Shown here: piece after piece, positions 17,058-25,641 of the stretch | How the letters are laid out: every line of letters starts with the position of its first letter | Numbering within the stretch: position 1 is the stretch's first letter | DNA from: Gammaproteobacteria bacterium | GTDB taxonomy: Bacteria > Pseudomonadota > Gammaproteobacteria > UBA6429 > Thiohalophilaceae | Length of the DNA stretch: 43,720 nt | Assembly (NCBI GenBank): GCA_024641475.1 | Contig: JAHECZ010000022.1 | Coordinates: forward strand, 1-43,720 | Direction: 5' to 3' | Program-made: the position numbers and the translations under genes | Notes under the pieces: generated by a model | What the model was told of the DNA's origin: nothing | The model's input: only the letters and a program-made list of their open reading frames with translations | Databases searched by the model: none

Positions 17058-18728
17058 TTATGCCGCCGTCGCGGTTGTGCCTTCTTGTACAAGCAACTCG
17101 CATTGCTGCATGGCCTTGCTGAAATCATCGAATACATTTTCACGACCGACCAGATCGAGAATTCCCGCACGCGCCAGTTTTTCCGTTACCGATTCGTTGG
17201 CGCCACTCAGCATGACTCTGACATGACGTTTATGTAAATCCTGAATGACTTCTTCCAGCGTTTGCAAACCGGTGATATCGATGAACGGCACCCACTTGAG
17301 GCGGATGAGTAATATTTGCGGATCGGTATGCGTTGACGCGAGGGCACGCTCAAAGTTTTCTACGGCACCGAAGAAAAACGGACCTTCAATCGCATACACC
17401 AATACACGAGGTGACATGGCTTTAAATCCGCGATGCCCGAATTCCTTCTGTAACTCTTGCTCGGATACCTGTAGCACTTCAACACTACCGGCCATTCTTC
17501 GCAGGAAATGTAGCGTGGCAAGAATCACACCGATATTCACGGCTACCACGAGATCCGCAAAAACGGTCAAGCCAAATGTTACCAACAGAATTATGACGTC
17601 AGCACGTGGTGCACGTCTTACCATTTTGACGACATGGCGCATTTCGCTCATGTTCCAGGCAACCACGAATAAAATTGCCGCCAATGCCGCCAACGGAATA
17701 TTGCCGGCCAATGGCGCCAGCATATAGATAATAAGTATCAACGTAATGGCATGAACAACTCCGGCAATCGGGCTGTTGCCGCCATTGCGGATATTGGTCG
17801 CGGTACGCGCAATCGCACCCGTGGCAGCAAATCCATTGAATAGCGGCGTCAGCAGATTGGCGATACCCTGTCCGATCAATTCCTGGTTCGAGTTGTGCCG
17901 CGTCTGCGCCATGCCATCGGCTACTACTGCCGATAATAACGATTCAATTGCGCCCAGCATGGCGATTGCAAATGCAGGCCCGATTAATTCAATAATGCGA
18001 TTCATCGTCACGACCGGTAAATGCAAACCGGGTAAGCCTTGCGGTATACCACCAAACGCACTGCCAATCGTCACCACGCCATTAAAATGGAATACTGCCT
18101 GGATACTGGTGGCGACGATCATTGCGACTAATGGCCCGGGTATACGTTTGAATAATTTAAAGCGAGGAACCAGTATCAGTAGTGCAAGGCTCAAAACAGC
18201 CAGGGCCGTTGTGGCCCAATGCGGATGTGCCAAGGCCTGCAATAAATGCCAGAGCTTTTCGTGAAAATGCTTTCCCTGCACCGCCGCTAAACCAAAGAAA
18301 TCCTTCCATTGGCCTACCCAGATGATCACCCCAATTCCGGCAGTAAACCCAACAATAACCGGGTCCGGGATAAATTTAATGATTGTGCCCAGACGGGCCA
18401 CGCCCAGAAACAGCAATATTGCACCCGCCATCAGCGTAGCGATTTGCAAACCATCGACACCGTGTTGTGCCGTGATGCTGGCAAGAATCACTATAAACGC
18501 GCCAGTGGGCCCGGCGATCTGCAATCGGCTGCCACCAAATATTGAAACGGCCAGACCTGCGATAATTGCCGTGTATAGTCCTTGCTCCGGTTTTACCCCG
18601 GAGGCAATGGCGAACGCCATTGATAAAGGCAGCGCAACCACACCCACGATGACACCGGAAATCAAATTGGATAACCAGTGTTGGCGCTGCAATAGCCCGG
18701 CTTTATGTGCTTCTAATAATGCGATCAT
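17058..18728 (-). CDS. SulP-family anion transporter with STAS domain (second of two)
   Basis: The 556-residue protein has the SulP core of many membrane segments, beginning LISGVIVGVVALPLSMAFAIASG, and a C-terminal cytoplasmic STAS domain with FIDITGLQTLEEV. SulP proteins carry sulfate, bicarbonate or related anions; the substrate cannot be read here. The start at 18728 is preferred: the alternative at 18785 falls inside a hairpin between the two transporter genes and has no ribosome binding site. The STAS loop has DITG rather than the DxSG of the neighbouring paralogue. It is probably in the same operon as the preceding SulP gene. Confidence 0.9.
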   Translation of the reverse strand: MIALLEAHKAGLLQRQHWLSNLISGVIVGVVALPLSMAFAIASGVKPEQGLYTAIIAGLAVSIFGGSRLQIAGPTGAFIVILASITAQHGVDGLQIATLMAGAILLFLGVARLGTIIKFIPDPVIVGFTAGIGVIIWVGQWKDFFGLAAVQGKHFHEKLWHLLQALAHPHWATTALAVLSLALLILVPRFKLFKRIPGPLVAMIVATSIQAVFHFNGVVTIGSAFGGIPQGLPGLHLPVVTMNRIIELIGPAFAIAMLGAIESLLSAVVADGMAQTRHNSNQELIGQGIANLLTPLFNGFAATGAIARTATNIRNGGNSPIAGVVHAITLILIIYMLAPLAGNIPLAALAAILFVVAWNMSEMRHVVKMVRRAPRADVIILLVTFGLTVFADLVVAVNIGVILATLHFLRRMAGSVEVLQVSEQELQKEFGHRGFKAMSPRVLVYAIEGPFFFGAVENFERALASTHTDPQILLIRLKWVPFIDITGLQTLEEVIQDLHKRHVRVMLSGANESVTEKLARAGILDLVGRENVFDDFSKAMQQCELLVQEGTTATAA

Positions 18729-18778
18729 GTGTTTTACGTCTTCTTGGTCTATATATAGTCGATAAAAGCTTGCACGTC

Positions 18779-18799
18779 GCGGCATCGGAATGATGCCGC
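18779..18799. repeat. Hairpin between the two SulP genes
   Basis: GCGGCATC at 18779-18786 and GATGCCGC at 18792-18799 are perfect complements around a 5-nt loop. No T-run follows on the minus strand, so it may tune expression of the second transporter rather than end the transcript. Confidence 0.5.
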
Positions 18800-18814
18800 A
18801 TCGAAATAATTCAA

Positions 18815-20503
18815 TTAAGGAATTTGATTAATTTCGGAAATTAACTTTTCGATGGCTTCATTATCTGTTTTATAGATATTACCCAAACCAATCTGGTCTG
18901 TTAAACCGGTTCGATCCATCACGTCACGTACCTGTTTTTTGATATCACTAAACACGATGCGGATACCACTGTTTTTCAAGCGAACAAACAGGTTCGCCAA
19001 CATGTCGACTCCGGATGCATCCAAATCATTCATGCCACTGGCCTTGATCAATACATGATTCATTTGCGGATTTTCTTCAATCAGGGATAACACGGCATCT
19101 TCAAAGTATGAAACGTTGACAAACTGCAAGGAACCATCGAAACGCAATGCGCCTAAACGGGGATGCAATGCGGGTAACGTATGAATGTGTTTGTCACGCA
19201 AGACACCATCATGATGCATGCCTAACACGGCAATTCGTGGTCGCATGAACCGATACAACAACAAGGCCAGCGACAGAATGATGCCGGTCAGGATACCGTT
19301 CTGAATGTTGGGTGCAAATAACAAGGTCGCAACAAACGTCACGATCGACGCAATTCCATCATCCCGGTTGGCTTTCCAGGCATCGCGTATCGATCGAAAA
19401 TTGATTAATCCAATCACGGCCATCATGATGATTGCCGCCAATACCGGTTTGGGGAGGTGATACAACAGTGGCGTCAGGAATAACAATGTTAATAACACGA
19501 ACACAGCAGAGATAACCGACGAAACTCCGGTTTTTGCATTTGCGCTGAGATTTAATGCTGAGCGTGAAAATGAGCCACTTACCGGCATGGAGTGACAAAA
19601 TGCTGCAGCTATTTTTGCCAAACCCTGCCCGATTAATTCTTTATTTTCATTCCAGGGCACGCGCGTTTTAATGGCGATTACCTTTGAGCTGGACATGGCT
19701 TCCATGAAACTGATTAATGCGATAACAAATCCGGCCGGTAAGAGTGCTACGGTTGCTTTCCAGTCCATCGTTGGCATGCCCAAACTAGGCAGGCCCTGTG
19801 GTATATCGCCGACAACTTTTCCGCCTAAATCGGCATAACCGGCAAAGTAACTGATGACCGTCAGTACCGCGACCGTGATCAATACCCCGGGGTACTTCGG
19901 TATATATTTCTTAAACGCAATCAGCGCTACGATTGCGCTTAATCCAAACCCCACAGAGAGTCCATGTAGCGTATTTAAATGTGATACCACATGCCACACA
20001 TCGAGAATAAAATGATCTGACTGTTTTGCCGGTATACCCAACAAGGCAGGTAGTTGTGACAAGCCGATGATTAATGCCGCCGCATTAATGAATCCCATCA
20101 ATACCGGGTGTGACAAGAAATTAAGTAACACCCCCATGCGCAGCGCACCGAATGCCACCTGGAATATTCCTGATATCAATGCCAACAATATGACATAACT
20201 ATAAAATAATTCCGTACCATGACCTGCCAACGGCGCAACACTCGCGGCAGTTAATAAAGACGTCATTGCCACCGGACCCGTTGATAATTGGCGAGATGAT
20301 CCAAATACTGCGCCGATAATGGTCGGTATTAATGCCGCATATAACCCGTAATAAGCCGGTACTCCGGCAAGTTGCGCATAAGCCAATGACTGCGGAATCG
20401 CTACCAGCGATACCGTCATGCCCGCAAGTAGATCGTCTTTAATTAGCGCTGGATCACATTTAAAACGCAGAAAGCCTGGCAAGGCACTTACAAGACTGTT
20501 CAC
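18815..20503 (-). CDS. SulP-family anion transporter with STAS domain (first of two)
   Basis: The 562-residue protein has the full SulP plan: a membrane core starting LLAGMTVSLVAIPQSLAYAQLAG and a C-terminal STAS domain (about 440-555) with the motif NDLDASGVDML. Its Ser lies where STAS domains of the SpoIIAA type are phosphorylated. Sulfate or bicarbonate are plausible substrates, and in an autotroph bicarbonate would be of interest, but nothing here decides. It follows the small gene at 20530-20751 by 26 nt and precedes the second SulP gene, so the three probably share the sigma54-type promoter at 20799-20815. Confidence 0.92.
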   Translation of the reverse strand: MNSLVSALPGFLRFKCDPALIKDDLLAGMTVSLVAIPQSLAYAQLAGVPAYYGLYAALIPTIIGAVFGSSRQLSTGPVAMTSLLTAASVAPLAGHGTELFYSYVILLALISGIFQVAFGALRMGVLLNFLSHPVLMGFINAAALIIGLSQLPALLGIPAKQSDHFILDVWHVVSHLNTLHGLSVGFGLSAIVALIAFKKYIPKYPGVLITVAVLTVISYFAGYADLGGKVVGDIPQGLPSLGMPTMDWKATVALLPAGFVIALISFMEAMSSSKVIAIKTRVPWNENKELIGQGLAKIAAAFCHSMPVSGSFSRSALNLSANAKTGVSSVISAVFVLLTLLFLTPLLYHLPKPVLAAIIMMAVIGLINFRSIRDAWKANRDDGIASIVTFVATLLFAPNIQNGILTGIILSLALLLYRFMRPRIAVLGMHHDGVLRDKHIHTLPALHPRLGALRFDGSLQFVNVSYFEDAVLSLIEENPQMNHVLIKASGMNDLDASGVDMLANLFVRLKNSGIRIVFSDIKKQVRDVMDRTGLTDQIGLGNIYKTDNEAIEKLISEINQIP

Positions 20504-20529
20504 AACTATTTTTTCCTGATGCTTTTATC

Positions 20530-20751
20530 TTAGCGTGCACACGCGAGGTGAGGTATTTTAGCAGCGCCATTTGTTTCGGTTGCACCTGTTGTCTTACTGT
20601 TCTTTTCAATTAGGGCAAGTTGACCCTTCGCATTCATTGCGGCAATGGCCTGCTTAGCCAGTAAATCTGGTAATGCGGTCGGACTGCCAACCTGGTTGGC
20701 AAACTCCATGGCTTTACCCAGTTGCCGTAACCAATTCGATTCTGTGCTCAT
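20530..20751 (-). CDS. Small hypothetical protein leading the SulP operon
   Basis: I do not recognise this 73-residue product, which begins MSTESNWLRQLGKAMEFANQ. It is soluble and partly helical, with an Ala-rich middle and a Thr/Asn-rich tail. The start at 20751 has AGGA 8 nt upstream and lies 37 nt after the predicted transcription start; a longer frame from 20847 would run through the promoter and is rejected. It may encode a small regulator or accessory subunit of the transporters, by position only. Confidence 0.6.
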   Translation of the reverse strand: MSTESNWLRQLGKAMEFANQVGSPTALPDLLAKQAIAAMNAKGQLALIEKNSKTTGATETNGAAKIPHLACAR

Positions 20752-20798
20752 ATATATGTCCTGCTCTGTATAAAGTTTGTCTCTATTCATTTCATAAG

Positions 20799-20815
20799 AG
20801 CAGTAAGTATGCCAA
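20799..20815 (-). promoter_or_regulatory. Sigma54-type -24/-12 promoter of the SulP operon
   Basis: The minus strand reads TTGGCATACTTACTGCT, with GG-N10-GC spacing and 9 of 12 matches to the consensus. The start of transcription would be near 20788. Confidence 0.55.
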
Positions 20816-20854
20816 CAATATAACTCATTGAAATATAAGATAAACACTCAATGA

Positions 20855-20889
20855 TTGGTGTTGTGTATTGATGTATATTGCAACACCAA
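20855..20889. promoter_or_regulatory. Perfect inverted repeat, candidate enhancer site for a sigma54 activator
   Basis: TTGGTGTTG (20855-20863) and CAACACCAA (20881-20889) are exact reverse complements with a 17-nt spacer. The centre is at about -84 from the predicted SulP operon start, a typical distance for activators of sigma54 promoters, and it lies between that operon and a divergently encoded activator. Confidence 0.5.
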
Positions 20890-20989
20890 ATTAAGAGAAC
20901 CCTAAGCTGCTGCTGCGATACTCGATCAATCTTGACTGTTGCGTAATACGACAGTCTGTCGCAAATAGCAGCATCCAGGAGTTTTACCG

Positions 20990-22501
20990 TTGCAGCCCTC
21001 ACTCCGCAAAAAAATTACCTACGGTTACCTGGCGGTCGCATTGCTCATTCTGGCGATTTCCATGTTCGCTTACGCCGAATTTCGCCTCATCGAGGAAAAG
21101 ATCTATCTTGGTGAACGCGTGACCACACTCTTTGATACAGCACTGGAAATTCGCCGCTTCGAGCGCAACTTTTTTCTACACGGTCAGGCAACCGATTTAG
21201 TTGAAAACCGTCGTTATGTCTCCGAACTGGATACTTTACTCACTCAGGATTGGCCGGATATGACTTTGCTTGGCGTTCAGCACAATGTTGCGCAACTACA
21301 TGCCGAATTACAGATTTATCAAACGCTGATCTCAGACTACGCCAGCAAACGTCAAGCTCATGATTTTCGTATCACCAAAGTCGAAGATCACATTCGCACC
21401 ATCGGTAAGCATATTGTTGTTGTTGTAACTGACATGCTCAACAACGAACGCCAACTTGTCGGGCATTCTCTGGCGAAACTGCGCAATATTCTTCTGGCTG
21501 CCATTATTGCTGTCGCTATCTGTGTATTGTTCATCGGTTTTGCTCTTTCGCGTCGGGTGGTACAACCCTTAACCCAGTTAGCACATAATGTTGATACCTT
21601 TTCACGCGGCAAGCGTGATTCTTTGCCACTACCGTCAAATGATCGCGAAGTCGTTTCCATCATCAGCGCTTTCAATCATATGCTCAAGGAACTGGAAGTA
21701 CGACAAAAACATTTACTACGTTCTGAAAAACTTGCTTCGCTTGGCACACTGTTATCTGGTGTAGCGCATGAACTTAATAACCCGCTGTCCAATATATGGA
21801 CTTCCTGTCAGATCATGCAGGAAGAACTCTCTCAGGCGGATATCCATTATCAACGTGAATTACTGACCCAGATTGACGAGCAATGTCAACGTGCGCGGCA
21901 TATTGTTCGGTCGTTACTTGATTTTGCCCGTGATCGTCAGTTCAATAAGGAATCCCTCGCGCTGCAACCCATTATCGATCAGACATTACGTTTTATTCGC
22001 CGCGAGGTACCGGCTAATGTCACCATTACCGCGCAAATTCCAGCTGATATACATATCTACGCGGACAAGCAGCGTATTCAACAGGTATTTTTAAACCTCC
22101 TGATGAATGCTATCGACGCAAGCGGCGAACAGGGTGAAATTCAAATTATTTCTAGTAAATATAATCCAGAACAAAAATCTGCTGTGGATGTTTTTGGTCA
22201 TGATTGCCTGGTAGATCAACCTGCCATCGATATCAGCATAACTGATACTGGTCAGGGTATTGCGGCCGACATTCTGCCGCGCATATTTGATCCATTCTTT
22301 ACCACCAAGGATGTAGGCAAAGGAATGGGCCTGGGTTTGTTTATTGTCTACGAAATTATCGAGGAACATGCTGGTTGCATCACCGTAACCAGCAACGTAG
22401 CGCAGGGTACCAGTTTTCATTTGCGCCTGCCTCAGCCAATTCATGATGAACAAGACATTGCTACAACAGCCAACAACTCTCCGACGGATATGAAAATATG
22501 A
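20990..22501 (+). CDS. Membrane sensor histidine kinase
   Basis: The 503-residue kinase has a membrane segment at about 11-28, a helical periplasmic sensor (about 30-163, with the [13 protein letters not shown] block seen in helical-bundle sensors), a second membrane segment (165-187), a HAMP domain, an H-box [12 protein letters not shown] with His260, and an HATPase domain ([30 protein letters not shown]). Translation starts at a TTG codon, supported by AGGAG 8 nt upstream. It overlaps the next gene by 4 nt (ATGA), so it is the partner of that regulator. The signal sensed is unknown; the divergent SulP operon makes an anion-related signal possible. Confidence 0.92.
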   Translation: MQPSLRKKITYGYLAVALLILAISMFAYAEFRLIEEKIYLGERVTTLFDTALEIRRFERNFFLHGQATDLVENRRYVSELDTLLTQDWPDMTLLGVQHNVAQLHAELQIYQTLISDYASKRQAHDFRITKVEDHIRTIGKHIVVVVTDMLNNERQLVGHSLAKLRNILLAAIIAVAICVLFIGFALSRRVVQPLTQLAHNVDTFSRGKRDSLPLPSNDREVVSIISAFNHMLKELEVRQKHLLRSEKLASLGTLLSGVAHELNNPLSNIWTSCQIMQEELSQADIHYQRELLTQIDEQCQRARHIVRSLLDFARDRQFNKESLALQPIIDQTLRFIRREVPANVTITAQIPADIHIYADKQRIQQVFLNLLMNAIDASGEQGEIQIISSKYNPEQKSAVDVFGHDCLVDQPAIDISITDTGQGIAADILPRIFDPFFTTKDVGKGMGLGLFIVYEIIEEHAGCITVTSNVAQGTSFHLRLPQPIHDEQDIATTANNSPTDMKI

Positions 22502-23865
22502 ATAGTCAGATTAATATATTACTGGTCGATGATGAGGCCATCGCATTACGTAACCTGCAACATCTTTTAAATTGCGATGCCTATGCCATCACCGCCACTC
22601 AATCCAGCGAAGCAGCGCTGCAATTAATCAAAAATCAGATGTTTGATGTTGTCCTCACTGATCTTCGCATGGAAAAAGTAGATGGCATGATGATATTACA
22701 CACAAGCCGTGAACATCACCCGGATTGCGAAGTCATAATGATTACCGGTCACGCCAGCACCGATTCTGCTGTCGAGGCCATGCGCCAAGGCGCTTTTTAT
22801 TACATTGCCAAACCTTTTCGAATTGAAGATGTCCGCAAAGTGGTTCGTGAAGCTGTTGAAAAAATAAAATTACGCCGGGAAAACCGCGCATTACGACTGC
22901 AAGTCGAATCGCTTGAAGGTAACAATCGCATCATAACTCACAATTCGACTATGCAGGCCTTGCTGCAACTTGCCCAGCAAATTGCACCGACGGATTGCAA
23001 TGTATTAATCAGTGGTGTCAGCGGCACTGGTAAAGAATTATTTGCGCGTTATATCCATCAACACAGTGAGCGCCACGCCAAGCCCTATGTTGCCCTGAAC
23101 TGTGGTGCATTCAGCCGTGACTTACTTGCCAATGAGTTGTTCGGCCATGTAAAGGAAGCATTTACCGGTGCAATTTCTGCCAAAAAAGGCCTGCTTGAAT
23201 CAGCCGATGGTGGCACATTATTTTTAGATGAAATCACTGAAATGCCTGTCGAAATGCAAGTTACTCTACTGCGTGTTATACAGGAACAGGAAGTACTGCG
23301 TCTGGGTGCAACTGAACCAGTAAAAATCAATATTCGTGTTATTGCCGCTACTAATCGCGACATTAACGATGCTGTCGCACAAGGGAGTTTGCGACAAGAT
23401 TTATATTTCAGGCTGAATGTGGTTAGCTTACGTATTCCAGCATTGGCGCAACGTACTGACGATATCCCACTGCTGTGTCACCATTTTCTGCAAAAATATT
23501 CGCTCACGATGCGAAAGAATGTTACCAATATCAGTCCTGAAGCCATGAGCATAATTCTCAGTTATCCTTTTCCGGGAAATGTGCGCGAACTTGAAAATCT
23601 AATTGCTCGTGGTACCGCAGTAACAAACTCGCAAACCATTGAATCGATACACTTACCAGAAGATTTACAACAATTGGGTTCGCCACCTGTACATCAGGTG
23701 CCCTCCGGTCAGCTCGCCACCCTGGAGGAGCATGAAAAAACCTATATTCAATGGGTCCTTGACCAACTGGGTGGTAATCAGTCCCTGGCTGCCCAGACTC
23801 TAGGCATCAATCGCAGCTCACTCTGGCGTAAATTAAAGGCTTATCAGAAAGTGAATACACACTAA
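22498..23865 (+). CDS. NtrC-family response regulator, sigma54 activator
   Basis: The 455-residue protein has a receiver (DDE at 11-13, phospho-acceptor Asp55), an AAA+ domain with Walker A GVSGTGKE at 173-180 and Walker B LFLDEI, and a C-terminal Fis-type helix-turn-helix (QSLAAQTLGINRSSLWRKLK). The loop that contacts sigma54 reads EAFTGA at 220-225 instead of the usual GAFTGA. It is translationally coupled to the kinase. Likely targets are its own intergenic region, with the inverted repeat at 20855-20889 and the sigma54-type promoter of the SulP genes. Confidence 0.92.
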   Translation: MNSQINILLVDDEAIALRNLQHLLNCDAYAITATQSSEAALQLIKNQMFDVVLTDLRMEKVDGMMILHTSREHHPDCEVIMITGHASTDSAVEAMRQGAFYYIAKPFRIEDVRKVVREAVEKIKLRRENRALRLQVESLEGNNRIITHNSTMQALLQLAQQIAPTDCNVLISGVSGTGKELFARYIHQHSERHAKPYVALNCGAFSRDLLANELFGHVKEAFTGAISAKKGLLESADGGTLFLDEITEMPVEMQVTLLRVIQEQEVLRLGATEPVKINIRVIAATNRDINDAVAQGSLRQDLYFRLNVVSLRIPALAQRTDDIPLLCHHFLQKYSLTMRKNVTNISPEAMSIILSYPFPGNVRELENLIARGTAVTNSQTIESIHLPEDLQQLGSPPVHQVPSGQLATLEEHEKTYIQWVLDQLGGNQSLAAQTLGINRSSLWRKLKAYQKVNTH

Positions 23866-23980
23866 CATTATTGCTATCCCTTGCGGATACTGTCTCGACA
23901 GGCCCCTTTGTGTATACTTCCACACCCTAACTGTTTGGTTAAATTTGATTATTTTTTGTTTCTTTTGAAGGAGAGTACAC

Positions 23981-24208
23981 ATGTCAGGCGTATTTAAATT
24001 TAGTGCCGATCCATTAATGAAACGGGCAAATGATAAAGGCTATCGTATTGGCTGGAAACATCGCTATGACCTGGTACGCGGGTTCCTCGATGGTGATATG
24101 ACCTTCGGTGAAGCCACTAAAAAGGCGGCTGATCTGGGCGCCAAGGACAAAGACAAGATTTATTGGGCTGAAATGATCCTGGTTCCACAATTTCCCAAGA
24201 TAGGCTAA
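23981..24208 (+). CDS. Small conserved-looking protein of unknown function
   Basis: I do not recognise this 75-residue soluble protein, which has a basic, aromatic-rich N-terminal half (RIGWKHRYDLVRGFLDGDM) and the block FGEATKKAADLGAKDKDK. It has no signal peptide, cysteines or membrane segments. AAGGAG lies 8 nt upstream and a strong terminator lies 21 nt downstream, so it is a monocistronic and probably well-expressed gene. Confidence 0.75.
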   Translation: MSGVFKFSADPLMKRANDKGYRIGWKHRYDLVRGFLDGDMTFGEATKKAADLGAKDKDKIYWAEMILVPQFPKIG

Positions 24209-24228
24209 TCAGATATTTTACATCTCCC

Positions 24229-24259
24229 AAAAAGGCATCTGAATAGATGCCTTTTTTAT
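24229..24259 (+). terminator. Rho-independent terminator after the small gene
   Basis: An 11-bp perfect stem (24230-24240 with 24245-24255, arms AAAAGGCATCT/AGATGCCTTTT) closes a 4-nt loop and runs into a T-tract. Confidence 0.92.
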
Positions 24260-24323
24260 TTACAGCTGACGTTTAAATCCATGCCACGTTATACTTGTTA
24301 CGCATTCGCTACAGGAAACTTCC

Positions 24324-24704
24324 ATGGGCACTCAACTGGTGTGTTGGCGCTGCGGCGCTTCTTTAAAGAAAGTTCCTCTACCGCTGATTCGTCTGGCACA
24401 ATGTCCTGCCTGTGCTTCTGATTTACACGTTTGCCGGCTTTGCCGATTTTATGATTCCAAACTAAGTGGACATTGCAGTCACGATTTGGCAGAACCGGCT
24501 CGTGAAGTGGATGTTGCTAATTTTTGTCATCATTTTAGACCCATTGCGGGTGCCTTCAGGCCACCGGAAAAAACCAAACAGGCCCAGGCTGCTACACAAT
24601 TTGAAGCCCTGTTTGGCCTAAATACCAATTCCGACGATCCATCACAAATCGACTCAAGTACGGATGCTAAATCCAAATTTGACGCGCTTTTCAAAGACAA
24701 GTAA
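24324..24704 (+). CDS. Small zinc-ribbon-like protein
   Basis: The 126-residue product has paired cysteines in its first 70 residues: CWRC at 7-10, CPAC at 27-30, CRLC at 37-40, then Cys and His residues including SGHCSHD and NFCHHF. This suggests one or two metal sites. The C-terminal half is low in complexity and ends with FDALFKDK, similar to an earlier FEALFGL, which may be a short repeated interaction motif. It is a conserved-looking gammaproteobacterial protein of unknown function. AGGAA lies 6 nt before the ATG. Confidence 0.75.
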   Translation: MGTQLVCWRCGASLKKVPLPLIRLAQCPACASDLHVCRLCRFYDSKLSGHCSHDLAEPAREVDVANFCHHFRPIAGAFRPPEKTKQAQAATQFEALFGLNTNSDDPSQIDSSTDAKSKFDALFKDK

Positions 24705-24715
24705 CTGATCATACT

Positions 24716-24729
24716 TTGATGATGATCAA
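24716..24729 (+). promoter_or_regulatory. Perfect FNR/Anr box upstream of the OmpA-like lipoprotein gene
   Basis: TTGATGATGATCAA matches TTGAT-N4-ATCAA at all 10 positions. For a class II site the -10 would be at 24752-24757, where the sequence is TAACAT (4 of 6), and transcription would start near 24764, 23 nt before the ATG. This is the best-supported FNR-type promoter of the window. Confidence 0.65.
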
Positions 24730-24786
24730 CAAATTAACTGCCTTATCGAATTAACATCTGTAAATGTACAAGAGTGAGGACATAGC

Positions 24787-25641
24787 ATGCTAAATTTAAC
24801 ACGCATTTCACCGGTTATTCTTATTACATTTATGCTCGGAGCTTGCGGCATCTCTACTGAAGTCCATCAGTCGGCTTTAAAGGACCTGGATCAATGTCGC
24901 GTAGACTTGGCCTACTGCAAAAAAACACGTGCAGACGATGCGGATTTTCAACGACAGTTACGCACCGATCTGGAAAGTCAAAATGCCAGTATCAAACAGG
25001 AACTTGATAGTACTCGCAAGGATTTGCTGTCATATCGCGGCAAGTCTGAAGCAGAACTGGTTACTTGTGTTGATGCACGCCATAAAACAGAAACGGATCT
25101 GGAAACAATTCGTCAATTGAATAACGCCTGCGAAACGGAACTGAATCAGAAAAAAACCAATTTACAGGAACTTGAAGACAAGATTACGCGTTTCCGTGAC
25201 AAATTTCAGTCCGAGATTGCAGCCCGTAATGTCGAAATCGAAAACTTACGTGGCCAGCTCTCGTTTCGTGTTTTAGACAAAATACTGTTTCGTTCCGGCA
25301 GCGCCGATATACTAGCCGAAGGCCAGCACGTACTGGCCAAACTGGCAGATTTGCTGACAAACGATGATGATCTGATTCGAGTCGAGGGTCATACGGACAA
25401 TGTTCCTATCGGTGCAGTCCTCAAGGAAAAATACCCGTCGAACTGGGAACTCTCCGGCGCGCGCGCTGCCAGTGTGGTTCGCTATTTTGAAATTAATAAA
25501 AAAATCGATCCAACTCGTATGGAGGCTGTAGGGTTTTCCATGTATCGACCGATTGCAACCGGCGATACGCCGCAGGAATTACAGCGTAATCGCCGCGTCG
25601 AAATTGTCTTGCAACCCCCGCGAAAACTGGATGCCAAATAA
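24787..25641 (+). CDS. OmpA-family lipoprotein with coiled coil
   Basis: The 284-residue protein has a lipobox (LGAC, Cys20), a long coiled coil (about 30-155) and a C-terminal OmpA/MotB peptidoglycan-binding domain with VEGHTDNVPIG, NWELSGARA and RNRRVEIVL. It should be anchored in the outer membrane and grip the cell wall. Four further cysteines in the coiled coil are unusual. Its stop directly abuts the stop of the convergent acyltransferase gene. Confidence 0.9.
   Translation: MLNLTRISPVILITFMLGACGISTEVHQSALKDLDQCRVDLAYCKKTRADDADFQRQLRTDLESQNASIKQELDSTRKDLLSYRGKSEAELVTCVDARHKTETDLETIRQLNNACETELNQKKTNLQELEDKITRFRDKFQSEIAARNVEIENLRGQLSFRVLDKILFRSGSADILAEGQHVLAKLADLLTNDDDLIRVEGHTDNVPIGAVLKEKYPSNWELSGARAASVVRYFEINKKIDPTRMEAVGFSMYRPIATGDTPQELQRNRRVEIVLQPPRKLDAK

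Noticed and set aside
20752-20847. Longer N-terminus for the small gene ahead of the SulP operon
   Set aside because: The extension would be encoded by the sigma54-type promoter itself and lacks a ribosome binding site; AGGA before the ATG at 20751 is better.
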